Positions 1 through 8,672 of a stretch of 64,000 nucleotides of DNA are shown here, piece after piece. The stretch is from Kushneria konosiri. GTDB lineage: Bacteria; Pseudomonadota; Gammaproteobacteria; Pseudomonadales; Halomonadaceae. Below the pieces are notes generated by a model, which ran no database searches, had not been told where the DNA came from, and saw nothing but the letters and a program-made list of their open reading frames with translations. Within the stretch, counting starts at the first letter, position 1; each line of letters begins with the position of its first letter. The stretch covers positions 2,418,001 to 2,482,000 of the forward strand of contig NZ_CP021323.1 of assembly GCF_002155145.1 (NCBI RefSeq). The letters are read 5' to 3'. The position numbers were made by a program, and so were the translations under genes.

Positions 1-401
1 GTCAGCGTGTCGTCGATGACCAGATCGATTTCGATATGGGGATATCTCTCCAGGAAGGCTTGAAGTCGCGGCAACACTACGAGCTGGGCGGCGATTCGCG
101 GTAAATTGATTTTGATCCTGCCTTGCGGTGAGGTTTGAAACGCCGCCGTTTCATGCACTGCCTGGCGAATGTCACCGATCGCCGGCGCTATACGCTGTAG
201 TAGTCTTTCACCTGCCTGGGTGAGCGATACGCTACGGGTGGTGCGACTCAACACTCTGACCCCCAGCCTTGTCTCCAGCGATCGGATGATATGACTTACA
301 GCCGATGGCGACATTCCCAGGTGTGACGCAGCACGGCGAAAACTCTGCGATCTGGCAACCTCCATGAATGTGATGAGTTCGGCGATTTCTTTCCCGTTCA
401 T
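1..401 (-). CDS. LysR-family transcriptional regulator, C-terminus outside window
   Basis: The minus strand reads open from an ATG at 401 to the window edge, about 133 residues beginning MNGKEIAELITFMEVARSQS. The winged helix-turn-helix is clear (RRAASHLGMSPSAVSHIIRS, then LETRLGVRVLSRTTRSVSLT), followed by a linker and the first strand of the effector-binding domain (GRIKINLPRIAAQ). A GGAGAG motif lies just ahead of the chosen ATG. A LysR protein normally has about 300 residues, so more than half is missing only because the window ends. It is divergent from the dehydrogenase at 536, and the 134-bp gap is probably a shared regulatory region. The effector is unknown. Confidence 0.9.
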   Translation of the reverse strand, partial: MNGKEIAELITFMEVARSQSFRRAASHLGMSPSAVSHIIRSLETRLGVRVLSRTTRSVSLTQAGERLLQRIAPAIGDIRQAVHETAAFQTSPQGRIKINLPRIAAQLVVLPRLQAFLERYPHIEIDLVIDDTL

Positions 402-535
402 ACCGACTCTCCGTTCATATTGCTGTTTCTCATTCATCACTGCGTGTTGATTGATGCGTATTATAGTGCGCTCGCCGTCGTGGGATAGTCTCGCCACGCT
501 GTCGACGACCGTCGGCACCCTTTGATGGAGCCAAT

Positions 536-1577
536 ATGATGAAAGCGATACGGCGTTGGGAGATGGACGCGATCGGTCGTGAAAGACTGGCATTGGTCAC
601 TTGCGAGAAGCCACGCCCCGCGGCGGATGAGGTGCTGGTCAGGGTAGGGGCCGTCTCGCTCAACCACCGTGACAAGATGGTGATCGAGAGTGGCAGGGGA
701 CTGTCGCTGGCTTATCCCTTTACACCCGGTTCCGACATGGCCGGCACCATCGTCGAACTGGGAGAGCTAGTGAAGGGGTTTGCCGAGGGAGATCGGGTCA
801 TCTCCGTGTTCACGCCCGACTGGATCGATGGGCGTCGACCGGGTAATGCGCGAGCACCGGCCTATCGTACCCTGGGTGGTTTCTACCCCGGCGTTCTCGG
901 CGAATACGTGGCGATGCCGGCCGCCTGGCTGGTTCATGCGCCACACACTCTGGACGATGTCCGGGCCAGTACCTTGCCCTGCGCCGGTCTGACTGCCTGG
1001 TTTGCGCTCATTGAGAGAGCCGGCGTCAAGGCGGGGGATAGAGTGCTGATTCCGGGCACCGGTAGCGTGGCGCTATTCGGTCTGCTCATCGCGAAGATGA
1101 GCGGGGCCGAGGTGATCGTTGCCACCCAACCGGAGAAAGGTGAACGGGTGCTGGCGCTGGGTGCTGGCGCTGGGTGCCGATCACTGGGTAGATCGTTCCC
1201 GCGACGATTGGATGGAGGCGATATACACGCTGACCGATGACGAGGGCGTGGATCATGTGCTCGACGTGGTTGGTGGCGATAATCTCGGCGTCTCCGTCCA
1301 ATTGGCCGCAGTGGGCGGACACGTATGTCAGATTGGTGCATTGGCGGGGTTCGATGTCGCCTCCCCGGCCATGCCGCTAATGCTCAAGGACGTCACGATT
1401 CACGGTATCGGCACGGGCAGTCGGCGAGCGCTGGAACGCTTCGTGCGGGCCGTGGATCAAACCCGGCTTGAGCCGGTCATCGCGGCACGCTATTCCCTCG
1501 CCGAGCTGCCTCAGGCACTGGATCATCTGGATCTCGGGCCGTTTGGCAAGATTGTAATCGACATGGATAAAGACTGA
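536..1577 (+). pseudogene. MDR-family NAD(P)-dependent alcohol dehydrogenase, frameshifted by a 13-bp duplication
   Basis: Two overlapping plus-strand frames together encode one medium-chain dehydrogenase/reductase of the zinc-independent, quinone-oxidoreductase-like type. The N-terminal part has the GroES-like fold (TPGSDMAGTIVELG), the CAGLTAW region and a nucleotide-binding loop (GTGSVALFG). The C-terminal part continues with GVDHVLDVVGG and ends GPFGKIVIDMDKD. The frame is lost where the 13-mer GTGCTGGCGCTGG occurs twice head to tail (1148-1160 and 1161-1173). Removing one copy restores ERVLALGADHWVDRS and a 342-residue protein of normal family length. As written, the first frame stops at 1240 after 234 residues. 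GGAG lies 5-8 bases before the paired ATG codons at 536/539. It could be a true null, a switchable allele or an assembly artefact. Confidence 0.85.
1148..1173. repeat. 13-bp perfect tandem duplication inside the MDR dehydrogenase gene
   Basis: The unit GTGCTGGCGCTGG is present twice without interruption. Thirteen is not a multiple of three, so the second copy shifts the downstream frame by one base. A single copy gives a continuous, family-like protein. Confidence 0.95.
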
Positions 1578-1742
1578 GTTCGGGTCCTCGCAAAAGGTTC
1601 CAGAGCAGTATGTCGGGCAGCCCGGAGCTTCGACTGCGCGGGCTCCGCGCGCTGCATTCGCCCGGGCTGATTTCCCCCCTCCCATGAAAGCCACCTTATT
1701 CCACGAAGAGCCGAACGCTTCTCTACCGCTGCTCGTGTCGAA

Positions 1743-2474
1743 TCAATTGGCCGAGGCTGTCGGGCGAAGGGTGATTTCAGTGGTGTCGACGCTTTCAGGA
1801 GCCTCGATCACCTGACGTACGGCGCGTGCGATATCGGCAGGCTTGAGCGCGACTTCACGATAGCTCGCAATAACGTCAGCGGTGTCCTCGTGGGTGATGG
1901 TCGAGGCCAGTTCACTTTCGACGACGCCGGGATTGACGCAGGTTACCCGCAGGTAGGTGCTCTCCTGGCGCAGCCCGTCGGATATCGCGCGCACCGCGAA
2001 CTTGGTGGCGGAGTACACCGCCGAGGTGGGCATCACCTGCAGAGCCCCGATGGAGGCGATGTTGATGATCTGTCCCGCCTGCTGGCGCTCCATCACCGGC
2101 AGAACCGCGCCAATGCCCCACAGAACCCCCTTGATGTTGATCTCCACCATGGCTTCCCATTCATCCATCTTGCAGGCCGAAAGCGGCGACAGCGGCATGA
2201 TGCCGGCATTGTTGATCAGCACATCGATGCGACCCCACAGGTCCAGTGCCGTCTGTGCAAAGCCCTGCATCTCCTCTCTGCTTGTGACATCCAGTGGGCA
2301 TACTTCGACAATGCCGCCGCTTTTGTCGATGTCGTCTGCGATGCGCTCAAGCCTGTCCGTGCGACGTGCGCCCAGTAGCACGCAGGCGCCTGCGGCTGCC
2401 AGTTCCCGGGCAATGCCTTCTCCAATGCCGCTGCTGGCACCGGTAACCAAAACGACCTTTCCGACAATACTCAT
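1743..2474 (-). CDS. SDR-family NAD(P)-dependent oxidoreductase
   Basis: This classical short-chain dehydrogenase has 243 residues. The cofactor loop TGASSGIG is at residues 11-18, NNAG at 88-91, the catalytic serine near 141 (NIASIG), and YSATK gives Tyr154 and Lys158. The DxxD-like segment PLDVTS and the PGVVESEL loop also fit. The reading frame stays open upstream, but the ATG at 2474 has GGGAGAG just before it and starts MSIVGKVVLVTG as the family expects. It is divergent from the LysR gene at 2601, which is a common arrangement for a regulator and its target. Substrate is not predictable; members of this YdfG-like group reduce small carbonyls or hydroxy acids. Confidence 0.92.
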   Translation of the reverse strand: MSIVGKVVLVTGASSGIGEGIARELAAAGACVLLGARRTDRLERIADDIDKSGGIVEVCPLDVTSREEMQGFAQTALDLWGRIDVLINNAGIMPLSPLSACKMDEWEAMVEINIKGVLWGIGAVLPVMERQQAGQIINIASIGALQVMPTSAVYSATKFAVRAISDGLRQESTYLRVTCVNPGVVESELASTITHEDTADVIASYREVALKPADIARAVRQVIEAPESVDTTEITLRPTASAN

Positions 2475-2600
2475 GCTGCTCTCCCGCGGGTTTGACATGA
2501 AGTGACGTTCACTTCGGCAGGGCAAAGCGTAATGCGTAGAAGGATTAACCAGAATATGCTGACGGCTGGACTCAATGGTTAGCGAGGCTTTCCAATCAGC

Positions 2601-3485
2601 ATGGATCTCAATCTTCTGACGATATTTTTCGCCGTGGCCCAAGCGGGCAACTTCAGGGCCGCTGCCGACCGGCTGGGCGTGACACGTTCGGCGGTCAGCC
2701 AGGGCATCCGGCGACTTGAGCACACGCTGGGAAAGCCGCTTTTCAATCGCACAACACGTAGCGTGCGGCTGACCGAGGAGGGCGAGCAGTTGCTGAGTGC
2801 GCTGTCTGATCCGATGACCGAGATCGAGGCGGTACTGGAAGCCACCCGCGATGTGCCGGCCCTGCCCCGGGGGCTTTTAAGGGTCACGGCAACATCGATC
2901 GCGGAGCGGTTTCTGTCAGGGCCCTTGATCGCGTCCTTTATCGAACAACATCCTCATATCACGCTGGATGTCACCGTAACGGATGAGACGTTCGATATCG
3001 TCGCTGGCGGCTTCGATGCGGGGATCAGGCTGGGAGAGGTGATCGATCAGGACATGATCGCGATGCCCCTGACCGGCGAGCAGCGTCAGGTCGCCGTTGC
3101 CACGCCGGACTATCTGGCGCGTCATGGCGTGCCGCAGCATCCCCGGGATCTGGCGGCCCATCGCTGTATTGGATGGCGTCCCTCACCTGAAATGTCCCCC
3201 TATCGATGGGAGTTCGAACGTGAAGGGCGTGCGTTTGCCGTGGCGGTCGACCCACAATTGACCACCAATGACATGCTGCTGATGATTCGTGTCGCGCTGG
3301 CCGGTGGCGGGATTACGTTCGGTATGGAGGAGACGTTTCTACCCTGGATCGAGCGCGGCCAACTGGTGACGATACTCGATGACTGGTTGCCGCCTTTTGC
3401 CGGCTTCTATCTCTATTATCCGAGCCGCCATACGGTGACGCCGAAATTGCGCGCGCTGATGGAACACGTGCGTCACTATCGATAG
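2601..3485 (+). CDS. LysR-family transcriptional regulator
   Basis: A full-length 294-residue LysR protein. The N-terminal winged helix-turn-helix reads FRAAADRLGVTRSAVSQGIR followed by LEHTLGKPLFNRTTRSVRLT. The substrate-binding domain starts near residue 90 (GLLRVTATSIAERFL) and carries the usual TVTDETFDIVAGGFDAGIR segment. It starts at ATG 2601 and is divergent from the SDR gene at 2474. The 126-bp gap probably holds operators for both, and the SDR gene is the most likely target. Related CrgA-type LysR proteins often control oxidoreductases next door, but the ligand is unknown here. Confidence 0.93.
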   Translation: MDLNLLTIFFAVAQAGNFRAAADRLGVTRSAVSQGIRRLEHTLGKPLFNRTTRSVRLTEEGEQLLSALSDPMTEIEAVLEATRDVPALPRGLLRVTATSIAERFLSGPLIASFIEQHPHITLDVTVTDETFDIVAGGFDAGIRLGEVIDQDMIAMPLTGEQRQVAVATPDYLARHGVPQHPRDLAAHRCIGWRPSPEMSPYRWEFEREGRAFAVAVDPQLTTNDMLLMIRVALAGGGITFGMEETFLPWIERGQLVTILDDWLPPFAGFYLYYPSRHTVTPKLRALMEHVRHYR

Positions 3486-3489
3486 GTCA

Positions 3490-3672
3490 TCACTGAATCG
3501 ATAGCTCATCGCTGACGATGGGTGACCGCCGGTATCGAGAGTATCTGCCGGTCAATCTGCCCGGGAGGTGATTCCGCAAGACCACCTCGCGTACGGCACG
3601 CTGGAAGATCGTGAGCGTGGTGTCGGCGTCACCGGTGCGGTAGTCACACAGGCCTAATGTGCTGGCAGACAT
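3490..3672 (-). CDS. small hypothetical protein, 60 residues
   Basis: An open frame beginning MSASTLGLCDYRTGDADTTL, with AAGGA about eight bases ahead of the ATG at 3672. It is rich in arginine toward the C-terminus and has no membrane segment or signal peptide. No family is recognised. It ends only a few bases from the LysR stop (convergent) and its start is divergent from the small membrane protein at 3723. The Shine-Dalgarno match and the separate, otherwise unoccupied position are the only support, so it may be spurious. Confidence 0.4.
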   Translation of the reverse strand: MSASTLGLCDYRTGDADTTLTIFQRAVREVVLRNHLPGRLTGRYSRYRRSPIVSDELSIQ

Positions 3673-3722
3673 GAGGACTATCCTTGAAGAAGGCTTCATC
3701 GTGGCCTGGCCGGGAGGCTGAC

Positions 3723-3887
3723 ATGGAAACGCTATTGCTGAACGGGTTATTCGTTGCCGGGGTGATTCTATTGCCCATCGGGGTCGGTATGGTGGCCATG
3801 GGGCTCTATGTGCGTACCTTTCGTGCCGCGCTGGTGGGCGCCGGGCTGCTGCTGGCGGGGAGTATTATCGTGCTGACAGGCGCGTAA
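3723..3887 (+). CDS. small two-helix membrane protein, 54 residues
   Basis: The start at 3723 is chosen because GGGAGG lies five bases upstream; a longer in-frame start at 3684 lacks such a site. The product has two hydrophobic segments (LFVAGVILLPIGVGMVAMGL and ALVGAGLLLAGSIIVLTGA) joined by a short basic loop (YVRTFRAA). This is a plausible inner-membrane hairpin with the loop on the cytoplasmic side. No function is recognised. It converges on the nitronate monooxygenase-like gene, and a hairpin overlaps its stop codon. Confidence 0.6.
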   Translation: METLLLNGLFVAGVILLPIGVGMVAMGLYVRTFRAALVGAGLLLAGSIIVLTGA

Positions 3888-3915
3888 GGGCTGCTCGAGC
3901 ACCACGACGCGCCTG
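3877..3915. terminator. nested inverted repeat between convergent genes
   Basis: CAGGCGCG (3877-3884) pairs with CGCGCCTG (3908-3915), and the interior contains the perfect palindrome TGCTCGAGCA (3892-3901). There is no strong T-run. Its place between the stops of two convergent genes suggests a bidirectional terminator. Confidence 0.4.
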
Positions 3916-3921
3916 ACAGCA

Positions 3922-4986
3922 TCACCGCTGGCGCGTCAGTTCCTGCATCAGTGTCGAGACCAGTTCGGCTGCCGGTAGCTCTCGTGCCAGTGGCGCGCCC
4001 TGGCCTGCCCAGTGGGCGGCGAATTCATGATGCCCGAGATGACGGGCGGCAGCGTTCAGGCGTTTGGCGGCGTCGTAGGCCACGGGATAAGCCGCCGGTT
4101 CGAGACCGACCGCCTGCTCGGCATGGGCAATGAATCGATTATGGATGCCGCGGGCCGGTCGCCCCGACAGGGCTGACGTCAGGCGCGTGGTAGCGGCGCG
4201 TTCGCTTTTGAGACTGGCGCGATACCCCTCATTGGCTGCCGATTCGGAACACAGGATAAAGGCGGTCCCCAGCTGAGCGGCCGCCGCTCCCATTTCAAGC
4301 ATGCCTCTGATGCCGTGACCATCCATGAGGCCGCCGGCCGCAATGATGGGCACGTCAAGCTCGCTGACGAGCAGGCGAACAAGCACCGCAGTAGTGAGTT
4401 GCTCATCCGGACGCATCGGGTCAAACAGGCCGCGATGGCCTCCCGCCTCGATACCCTGAGCCACGATGGCATCCATCCCCCGTTGCTGTGCGCGTCGCGC
4501 TTCTTCGAGGCTGGTGGCCGTGGCCATGACCAGAATGCCGGCCTTGCGCAGGGGCTGAATCGTCTCGGCAGAGGGTAAGCCGAAATGAAAGCTGACCACC
4601 GCCGGGCGCGTTTCGATCAGCATCTGCAGTGCGTGATCGTCATGTAAAAAACTCGGATAGATTTCCTCAAGTGCCGTTGGCACTTCTGCGCCGCACTCGG
4701 CAAACAGTGGTCTGAGGTGTTCAAGCCAGGCCAGTTCGCGCTCGGCGTCTCGTCGGGCGGGCTCGTGACAGAAAACGTTGACGTTAAAGGGGCGTGTCGT
4801 CAGCGCCGCAGTCTGCTCGATCATCTGTCGGGCGCTGGAGACGCTGCTGGCGCCGATGCCCAGCGACCCCAGAGCGCCTGCATTGGAGACTGCAGCGGCC
4901 AGTTCAGGCGTTGAAACGCCGGCCATGGGCGCCTGAATGAGAGGATGAATACGCAGCCTTTCGATAAACGGGTTTGAAAAGGACAC
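3922..4986 (-). CDS. nitronate monooxygenase-like flavoprotein
   Basis: A 2-nitropropane dioxygenase/NMO-type TIM barrel. Diagnostic segments are PLIQAPMAGVSTPELAAAVS near the N-terminus, the FMN-binding AGGLMDGHGIRGMLEMGAAA and AQLGTAFILC near the middle, and AQGIEAGGHRG. The last carries the histidine that acts as base in class I enzymes. Such enzymes oxidise alkyl nitronates (for example propionate-3-nitronate) to aldehyde or keto products with FMN. A GTG at 4986 gives 354 residues, starts MSFSNPFIERL and has CGGAG upstream. An ATG at 5022 gives 366 residues with no clear ribosome site. It stands alone on the minus strand. Confidence 0.88.
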   Translation of the reverse strand: MSFSNPFIERLRIHPLIQAPMAGVSTPELAAAVSNAGALGSLGIGASSVSSARQMIEQTAALTTRPFNVNVFCHEPARRDAERELAWLEHLRPLFAECGAEVPTALEEIYPSFLHDDHALQMLIETRPAVVSFHFGLPSAETIQPLRKAGILVMATATSLEEARRAQQRGMDAIVAQGIEAGGHRGLFDPMRPDEQLTTAVLVRLLVSELDVPIIAAGGLMDGHGIRGMLEMGAAAAQLGTAFILCSESAANEGYRASLKSERAATTRLTSALSGRPARGIHNRFIAHAEQAVGLEPAAYPVAYDAAKRLNAAARHLGHHEFAAHWAGQGAPLARELPAAELVSTLMQELTRQR

Positions 4987-5177
4987 GATCGACTGACTCC
5001 GTTGAGACTGATAATGAAACATTCAGCTACCGCTTTGAGCTTCATGAGCTCGAGGGCGGCTGGAAAATCGCCGCCATCACTCAGGATTTGCTGCAAGGCT
5101 GGGGCAACCGGGCATTACATGGCGGCTCTTCCGTGCGGCAGTTCTGATTCGACCGGTGGCTCATGCCTGCGGCCGGT

Positions 5178-6683
5178 TCATCGATAGATCCGGTCCAGCT
5201 GCGTGAACGCGCCGCGAGCGTGATCCTCCTGAAACATTTCGTGGTCGCGGCGCACGCGGTCGGCGGCCTGCGTGGCGAAGGCCACCATGTCTTCGGTAAA
5301 TAACGCTATCGGGCCGATGGCCTCGATAATGGCCGGCTCGATGTCGTAATCCACCTTGCCTGCCTCGTCAGACAGGGCGTGTACACCGGCCAGCACCTGA
5401 CCGCAAATGCGGGCGTACTGCTTCCACTCCTTTTTGGACAGATCGTCCAGGTCGATGCTGTCGCGAAAGGGCGCGCGCTCGCGAGACATGTAGCTGCGCC
5501 CATCAAACTCGACATGGCCGTAGAACCGGTCGCCCCGAATCAGGTGTACCGCCTGAGCGTGGGTGATGCGTTCGGCGCGGGTGTCCATTTCATGGCCGGT
5601 GTGCGGCACCAGCCCGGCCAGCGCCGAACGTCTGGCCTGCTTGTATTCGATGATCAGATCATCGGTGCCATCGCCCTGGGGACCCTCGATGAGGGCGTAA
5701 TAGCGATCCAGCCCTAATGAGGCGGTGCCCTGGCCGCGGCGGATGGCCACGTCCTTGACGCGCATGGCAGCGCCCTCGGAGGTCAGGGCGCGCTGCGGTA
5801 CCTTGATGGCGTTACTCTTGATCAGTCGATCAGTGATCTTTTGAAACTCGTCGCGGCGGGTGGATATCGGTACCAGCTTGTCGGTCGAGCGAAAGCGCTG
5901 ACCGCTCTCATCGAGATAATCTTCCTTCAGCCAGTCGGCCCGCGCCTCATGGGCATCCTTGAACAGCTGGCGAATCAGCTCCGGTGCATTGTCAAAGCGC
6001 ATCTCCTCATCCTGCTCGGTGCCGTCCCGGGCCAGACGCTGCATGGCCTCGATATAGCCCTCGATAAAATGGCGCACGACCTTGACCCGGTGCTTGCGCT
6101 TGAGTTCTCCCTCGGTTTCGGCAGCAATCATGAAGCCGGTGGCACCGCGCTTGAGATCCCAGGTGAACGGGGCGTAGTAGGCCTCATCGAAGTCATTGAC
6201 CGAAAAGATCGGTACGTTGTCGACGTTGGGCATCACGCCAAAGTTCTCGGGATGGACGTCGCCCAGCGCCAGCACGGTGGGCATCCAGCCGTCATCGCCG
6301 GCCATATCGCGATAGAACAAAAGCGCCGTGCCGCGAAAGAAGGAGAACAGCGAGTCGGAAAGCTGGTTGAACTTGAGCTCGGTCTCCTCGCTGCCATCGG
6401 CAATGCGGGTCTGGTGATCCTCGCGCAGGGTCTGGCGCACATGCAGGCGTCGATCAAGGCCGGTCAGTATCCGCGGGCGCAGGATGAATTCGCCACCGGC
6501 CACCGCATTGGCCAGCCAACGAAAGGTCTCAAGGCGTGTGCCGACCCTTGGATGAGGCGACGAGCCTGCATCCTTGAGCGCTGCGGCCAGTTCTGCCTTG
6601 CTCATCGATGAACGTCCTTCGATGCCGTGCTGGCGTGCCTGCTCGTAAAGTGACTGGCGTGTCGGCTCCGTTGTGTCGGTCAT
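5178..6683 (-). CDS. DUF2252 protein with N-terminal Rho_N/SAP-like motif
   Basis: 501 residues from an ATG with GGAGGTGAGC immediately ahead. Residues about 12-40 (LYEQARQHGIEGRSSMSKAE) look like the Rho N-terminal/SAP helix-extended-helix motif often attached to nucleic-acid proteins. The rest is DUF2252, a kinase-like fold. ALGDVHPENFG resembles the catalytic loop (D-x-H-x-x-N), FSVNDFDEAYYAPFTWDLKR the metal-binding and following segment, and GQGTASLGLDRYYALIEG follows later. No activity has been firmly assigned to DUF2252 as far as I know. It is divergent from the MscS channel gene at 6847, with about 160 bp between the starts. Confidence 0.88.
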   Translation of the reverse strand: MTDTTEPTRQSLYEQARQHGIEGRSSMSKAELAAALKDAGSSPHPRVGTRLETFRWLANAVAGGEFILRPRILTGLDRRLHVRQTLREDHQTRIADGSEETELKFNQLSDSLFSFFRGTALLFYRDMAGDDGWMPTVLALGDVHPENFGVMPNVDNVPIFSVNDFDEAYYAPFTWDLKRGATGFMIAAETEGELKRKHRVKVVRHFIEGYIEAMQRLARDGTEQDEEMRFDNAPELIRQLFKDAHEARADWLKEDYLDESGQRFRSTDKLVPISTRRDEFQKITDRLIKSNAIKVPQRALTSEGAAMRVKDVAIRRGQGTASLGLDRYYALIEGPQGDGTDDLIIEYKQARRSALAGLVPHTGHEMDTRAERITHAQAVHLIRGDRFYGHVEFDGRSYMSRERAPFRDSIDLDDLSKKEWKQYARICGQVLAGVHALSDEAGKVDYDIEPAIIEAIGPIALFTEDMVAFATQAADRVRRDHEMFQEDHARGAFTQLDRIYR

Positions 6684-6846
6684 GCTCACCTCCATATGGT
6701 CTGGTTTGTGCGGGCGGTCATGGCATTGCTGATACTATCCAGCATGGTCGATGGTTGCGCCATGCGCTCGTTGGGCGCCCACTTCCCGGGACGATATGCC
6801 CGAAAAGAGACTTTCATGGATGATTCACGAACCCGGTAACGCAGGC

Positions 6847-8553
6847 ATGACGATAAAAAGACCCTGGTGGTGGCTGGTGGTGCTGGCAGCGCTGGTATTG
6901 TCGAGTCTCTGCATGGCGCAGGAAGGTGGCAGTGGCACCGGCACCGGCAGTGAGGCGCAGGGGTGGTACGAGGTCGATACCCTGAACATCGGACTGGATA
7001 GCGGTATCGACGAGGCAAGCCTTCGCACACCCCGCGAGACCATGCGCCATTTCATGCGCCTGACCGAAAAGGGCGATTATGAGGGGGCCGCGCACCTTCT
7101 CAATCTTGCCGATCTCACGCCTGCCGAGCAGCGCACGCGAGGAGCGGAGCTTGCCCGACAGCTGGCCGAGGTATTCAGGCGTGGCAAGTGGCTCAATATC
7201 TCCACGCTCTCGTCGCGCCCGGATGGCATGATCGAGGATGTCTCCGGCAAGGACCCGCGCGCCGGCAAGGCGCGTCGGGACATCGAGCTGGCCTCGCTCG
7301 AGGCCGGTAATGATGCCTATGACATCCGTCTGGGACGCTACCGGGTGGGCAAAGAGGAGCCGGTCTGGCTGATCACGCCGGAGAGCGTGTCATCAATTCC
7401 AGCGCTTTACGACCGATACGGCCCCTCGCGTTTCGAAGACTACATTCCTGAACCGCTGAAGCAGAATTTCGGGCTTTTGAGACTCTGGGAGTGGATCGCC
7501 ATTCCGGTGGTGTTACTGGCTATTGGCCTGATCGGCCGACTCGTTCACGCCCTGATAACGGCAATGACGCGCTGGTTGCCGTCCGGTTCGCCCAGCATTT
7601 TCATGGCCCAGATTCGAAGCCCGGTGGCGTTGATCGTCATGGCGCTGGTCATGCAGACCCTGCTGGACTTCGTGGTGTCGTTCTCGGCCGTGGTGGCCAC
7701 GACGCTGCGGGTGATTCTGACCATCGTCATGGCCTGGGGCGTGGGCGTCATTGCCCTGCGGATGATTGACACCTTCATGCTACACATGACCCGACGCATG
7801 GCCGGCGAGATCGATGACTCCAAGCCGCGGGACGAGCGCAAGCTTCTGACCACGCTCTATGCGCTGCGCCGCGTCATCATCCTGATCATGGTCGTGCTGG
7901 TCACGATCTATGTGCTGAGTCAGGTGCGCCTTTTTGAAACGCTGGGCATGTCGATTCTTGCCTCGGCCAGCGTGCTGGCGGTACTGGCGGGCATTGCCGG
8001 GCAGGCGGTGCTGAGCAACATCATCTCCTCGTTTCAGCTCTCGCTGGCCAAGCCCCTGCGCATTGGTGATCTGGTGATGTTTGAAGGTCAGTGGTGCTAT
8101 GTCGAGAGCATCTTTTATACCTATATCCTGCTGCGGGTCTGGAACGAGCGACGTTTGATCGTGCCGGTGACCTACTTCGCCTCCCGACCCTTTGAGAACC
8201 TCTCGGCCAAAAGCACCATGGAGTATCGAACCCTGGAGCTGACGCTGCATCTCAACGCCGACGTGGCCTGTCTGCGCGAGAAGTTTCTCGAATATGCCAA
8301 AGCCGAGGAAAACGTCATCGAGCACGAGAAGCTGCTGTGCAGCGTTACCGCTCAGACCGCTGCGGCACAGACCATCACCTGTTTTTTGATGACGGTCGAT
8401 CCGCTCTCCGGCTGGGCTGCAGAAGCCAGCATTCGCGAGAAGCTCATGGCGTTTATTCGCGATCATCACCCCGACTGGTGGCCGCGTCAGGTGGTGGTGT
8501 TAAGCGAGCAGGACATTGCCCGAGGCGAGAGTGCAGGGGAGCGGTTGCAGTAG
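6847..8553 (+). CDS. MscS-family mechanosensitive ion channel protein
   Basis: 568 residues from ATG 6847. A hydrophobic signal-like start (WWWLVVLAALVLSSLCMA) is followed by a soluble, probably periplasmic region to about residue 210. Then come several membrane spans (WIAIPVVLLAIGLIGRLVHA onward) and the MscS core. The pore helix and beta domain are visible as ILASASVLAVLAGIAGQAV and then LAKPLRIGDLVMFEG. The C-terminal domain begins after FENLSAKS. The channel would release solutes on hypo-osmotic shock, which fits a halophile. An in-frame ATG at 6820 adds nine residues; neither start has a strong ribosome site. It is divergent from the DUF2252 gene. Confidence 0.88.
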   Translation: MTIKRPWWWLVVLAALVLSSLCMAQEGGSGTGTGSEAQGWYEVDTLNIGLDSGIDEASLRTPRETMRHFMRLTEKGDYEGAAHLLNLADLTPAEQRTRGAELARQLAEVFRRGKWLNISTLSSRPDGMIEDVSGKDPRAGKARRDIELASLEAGNDAYDIRLGRYRVGKEEPVWLITPESVSSIPALYDRYGPSRFEDYIPEPLKQNFGLLRLWEWIAIPVVLLAIGLIGRLVHALITAMTRWLPSGSPSIFMAQIRSPVALIVMALVMQTLLDFVVSFSAVVATTLRVILTIVMAWGVGVIALRMIDTFMLHMTRRMAGEIDDSKPRDERKLLTTLYALRRVIILIMVVLVTIYVLSQVRLFETLGMSILASASVLAVLAGIAGQAVLSNIISSFQLSLAKPLRIGDLVMFEGQWCYVESIFYTYILLRVWNERRLIVPVTYFASRPFENLSAKSTMEYRTLELTLHLNADVACLREKFLEYAKAEENVIEHEKLLCSVTAQTAAAQTITCFLMTVDPLSGWAAEASIREKLMAFIRDHHPDWWPRQVVVLSEQDIARGESAGERLQ

Positions 8554-8572
8554 CCGCGACAATGGCCATCCA

Positions 8573-8597
8573 CCGACCCCGATGTGTACGGGGCCGG
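8573..8597. terminator. hairpin between convergent mscS-like and ridA genes
   Basis: CCGACCCCG (8573-8581) pairs with CGGGGCCGG (8589-8597) with one mismatch and a seven-base loop. It lies 20 bases after the MscS stop and before the ridA stop. It lacks a T-run, so factor-independent termination is only suggested. Confidence 0.4.
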
Positions 8598-8672
8598 TAG
8601 CGCTGACCAAAAGGCTGGTCGAGTCAGTGCAGCAAAAGATCCGTGGGTGAGCGCGAGTCCATGGCGCCGGGG

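Noticed and set aside
5841-6611. 256-codon open frame opposite the DUF2252 gene
   Set aside because: Antisense to a protein with conserved DUF2252 motifs and a strong ribosome site; no family features of its own.
7780-8469. 229-codon open frame opposite the MscS gene
   Set aside because: Antisense to the conserved MscS core; very rich in His, Asp and Gln as expected of a reverse frame.
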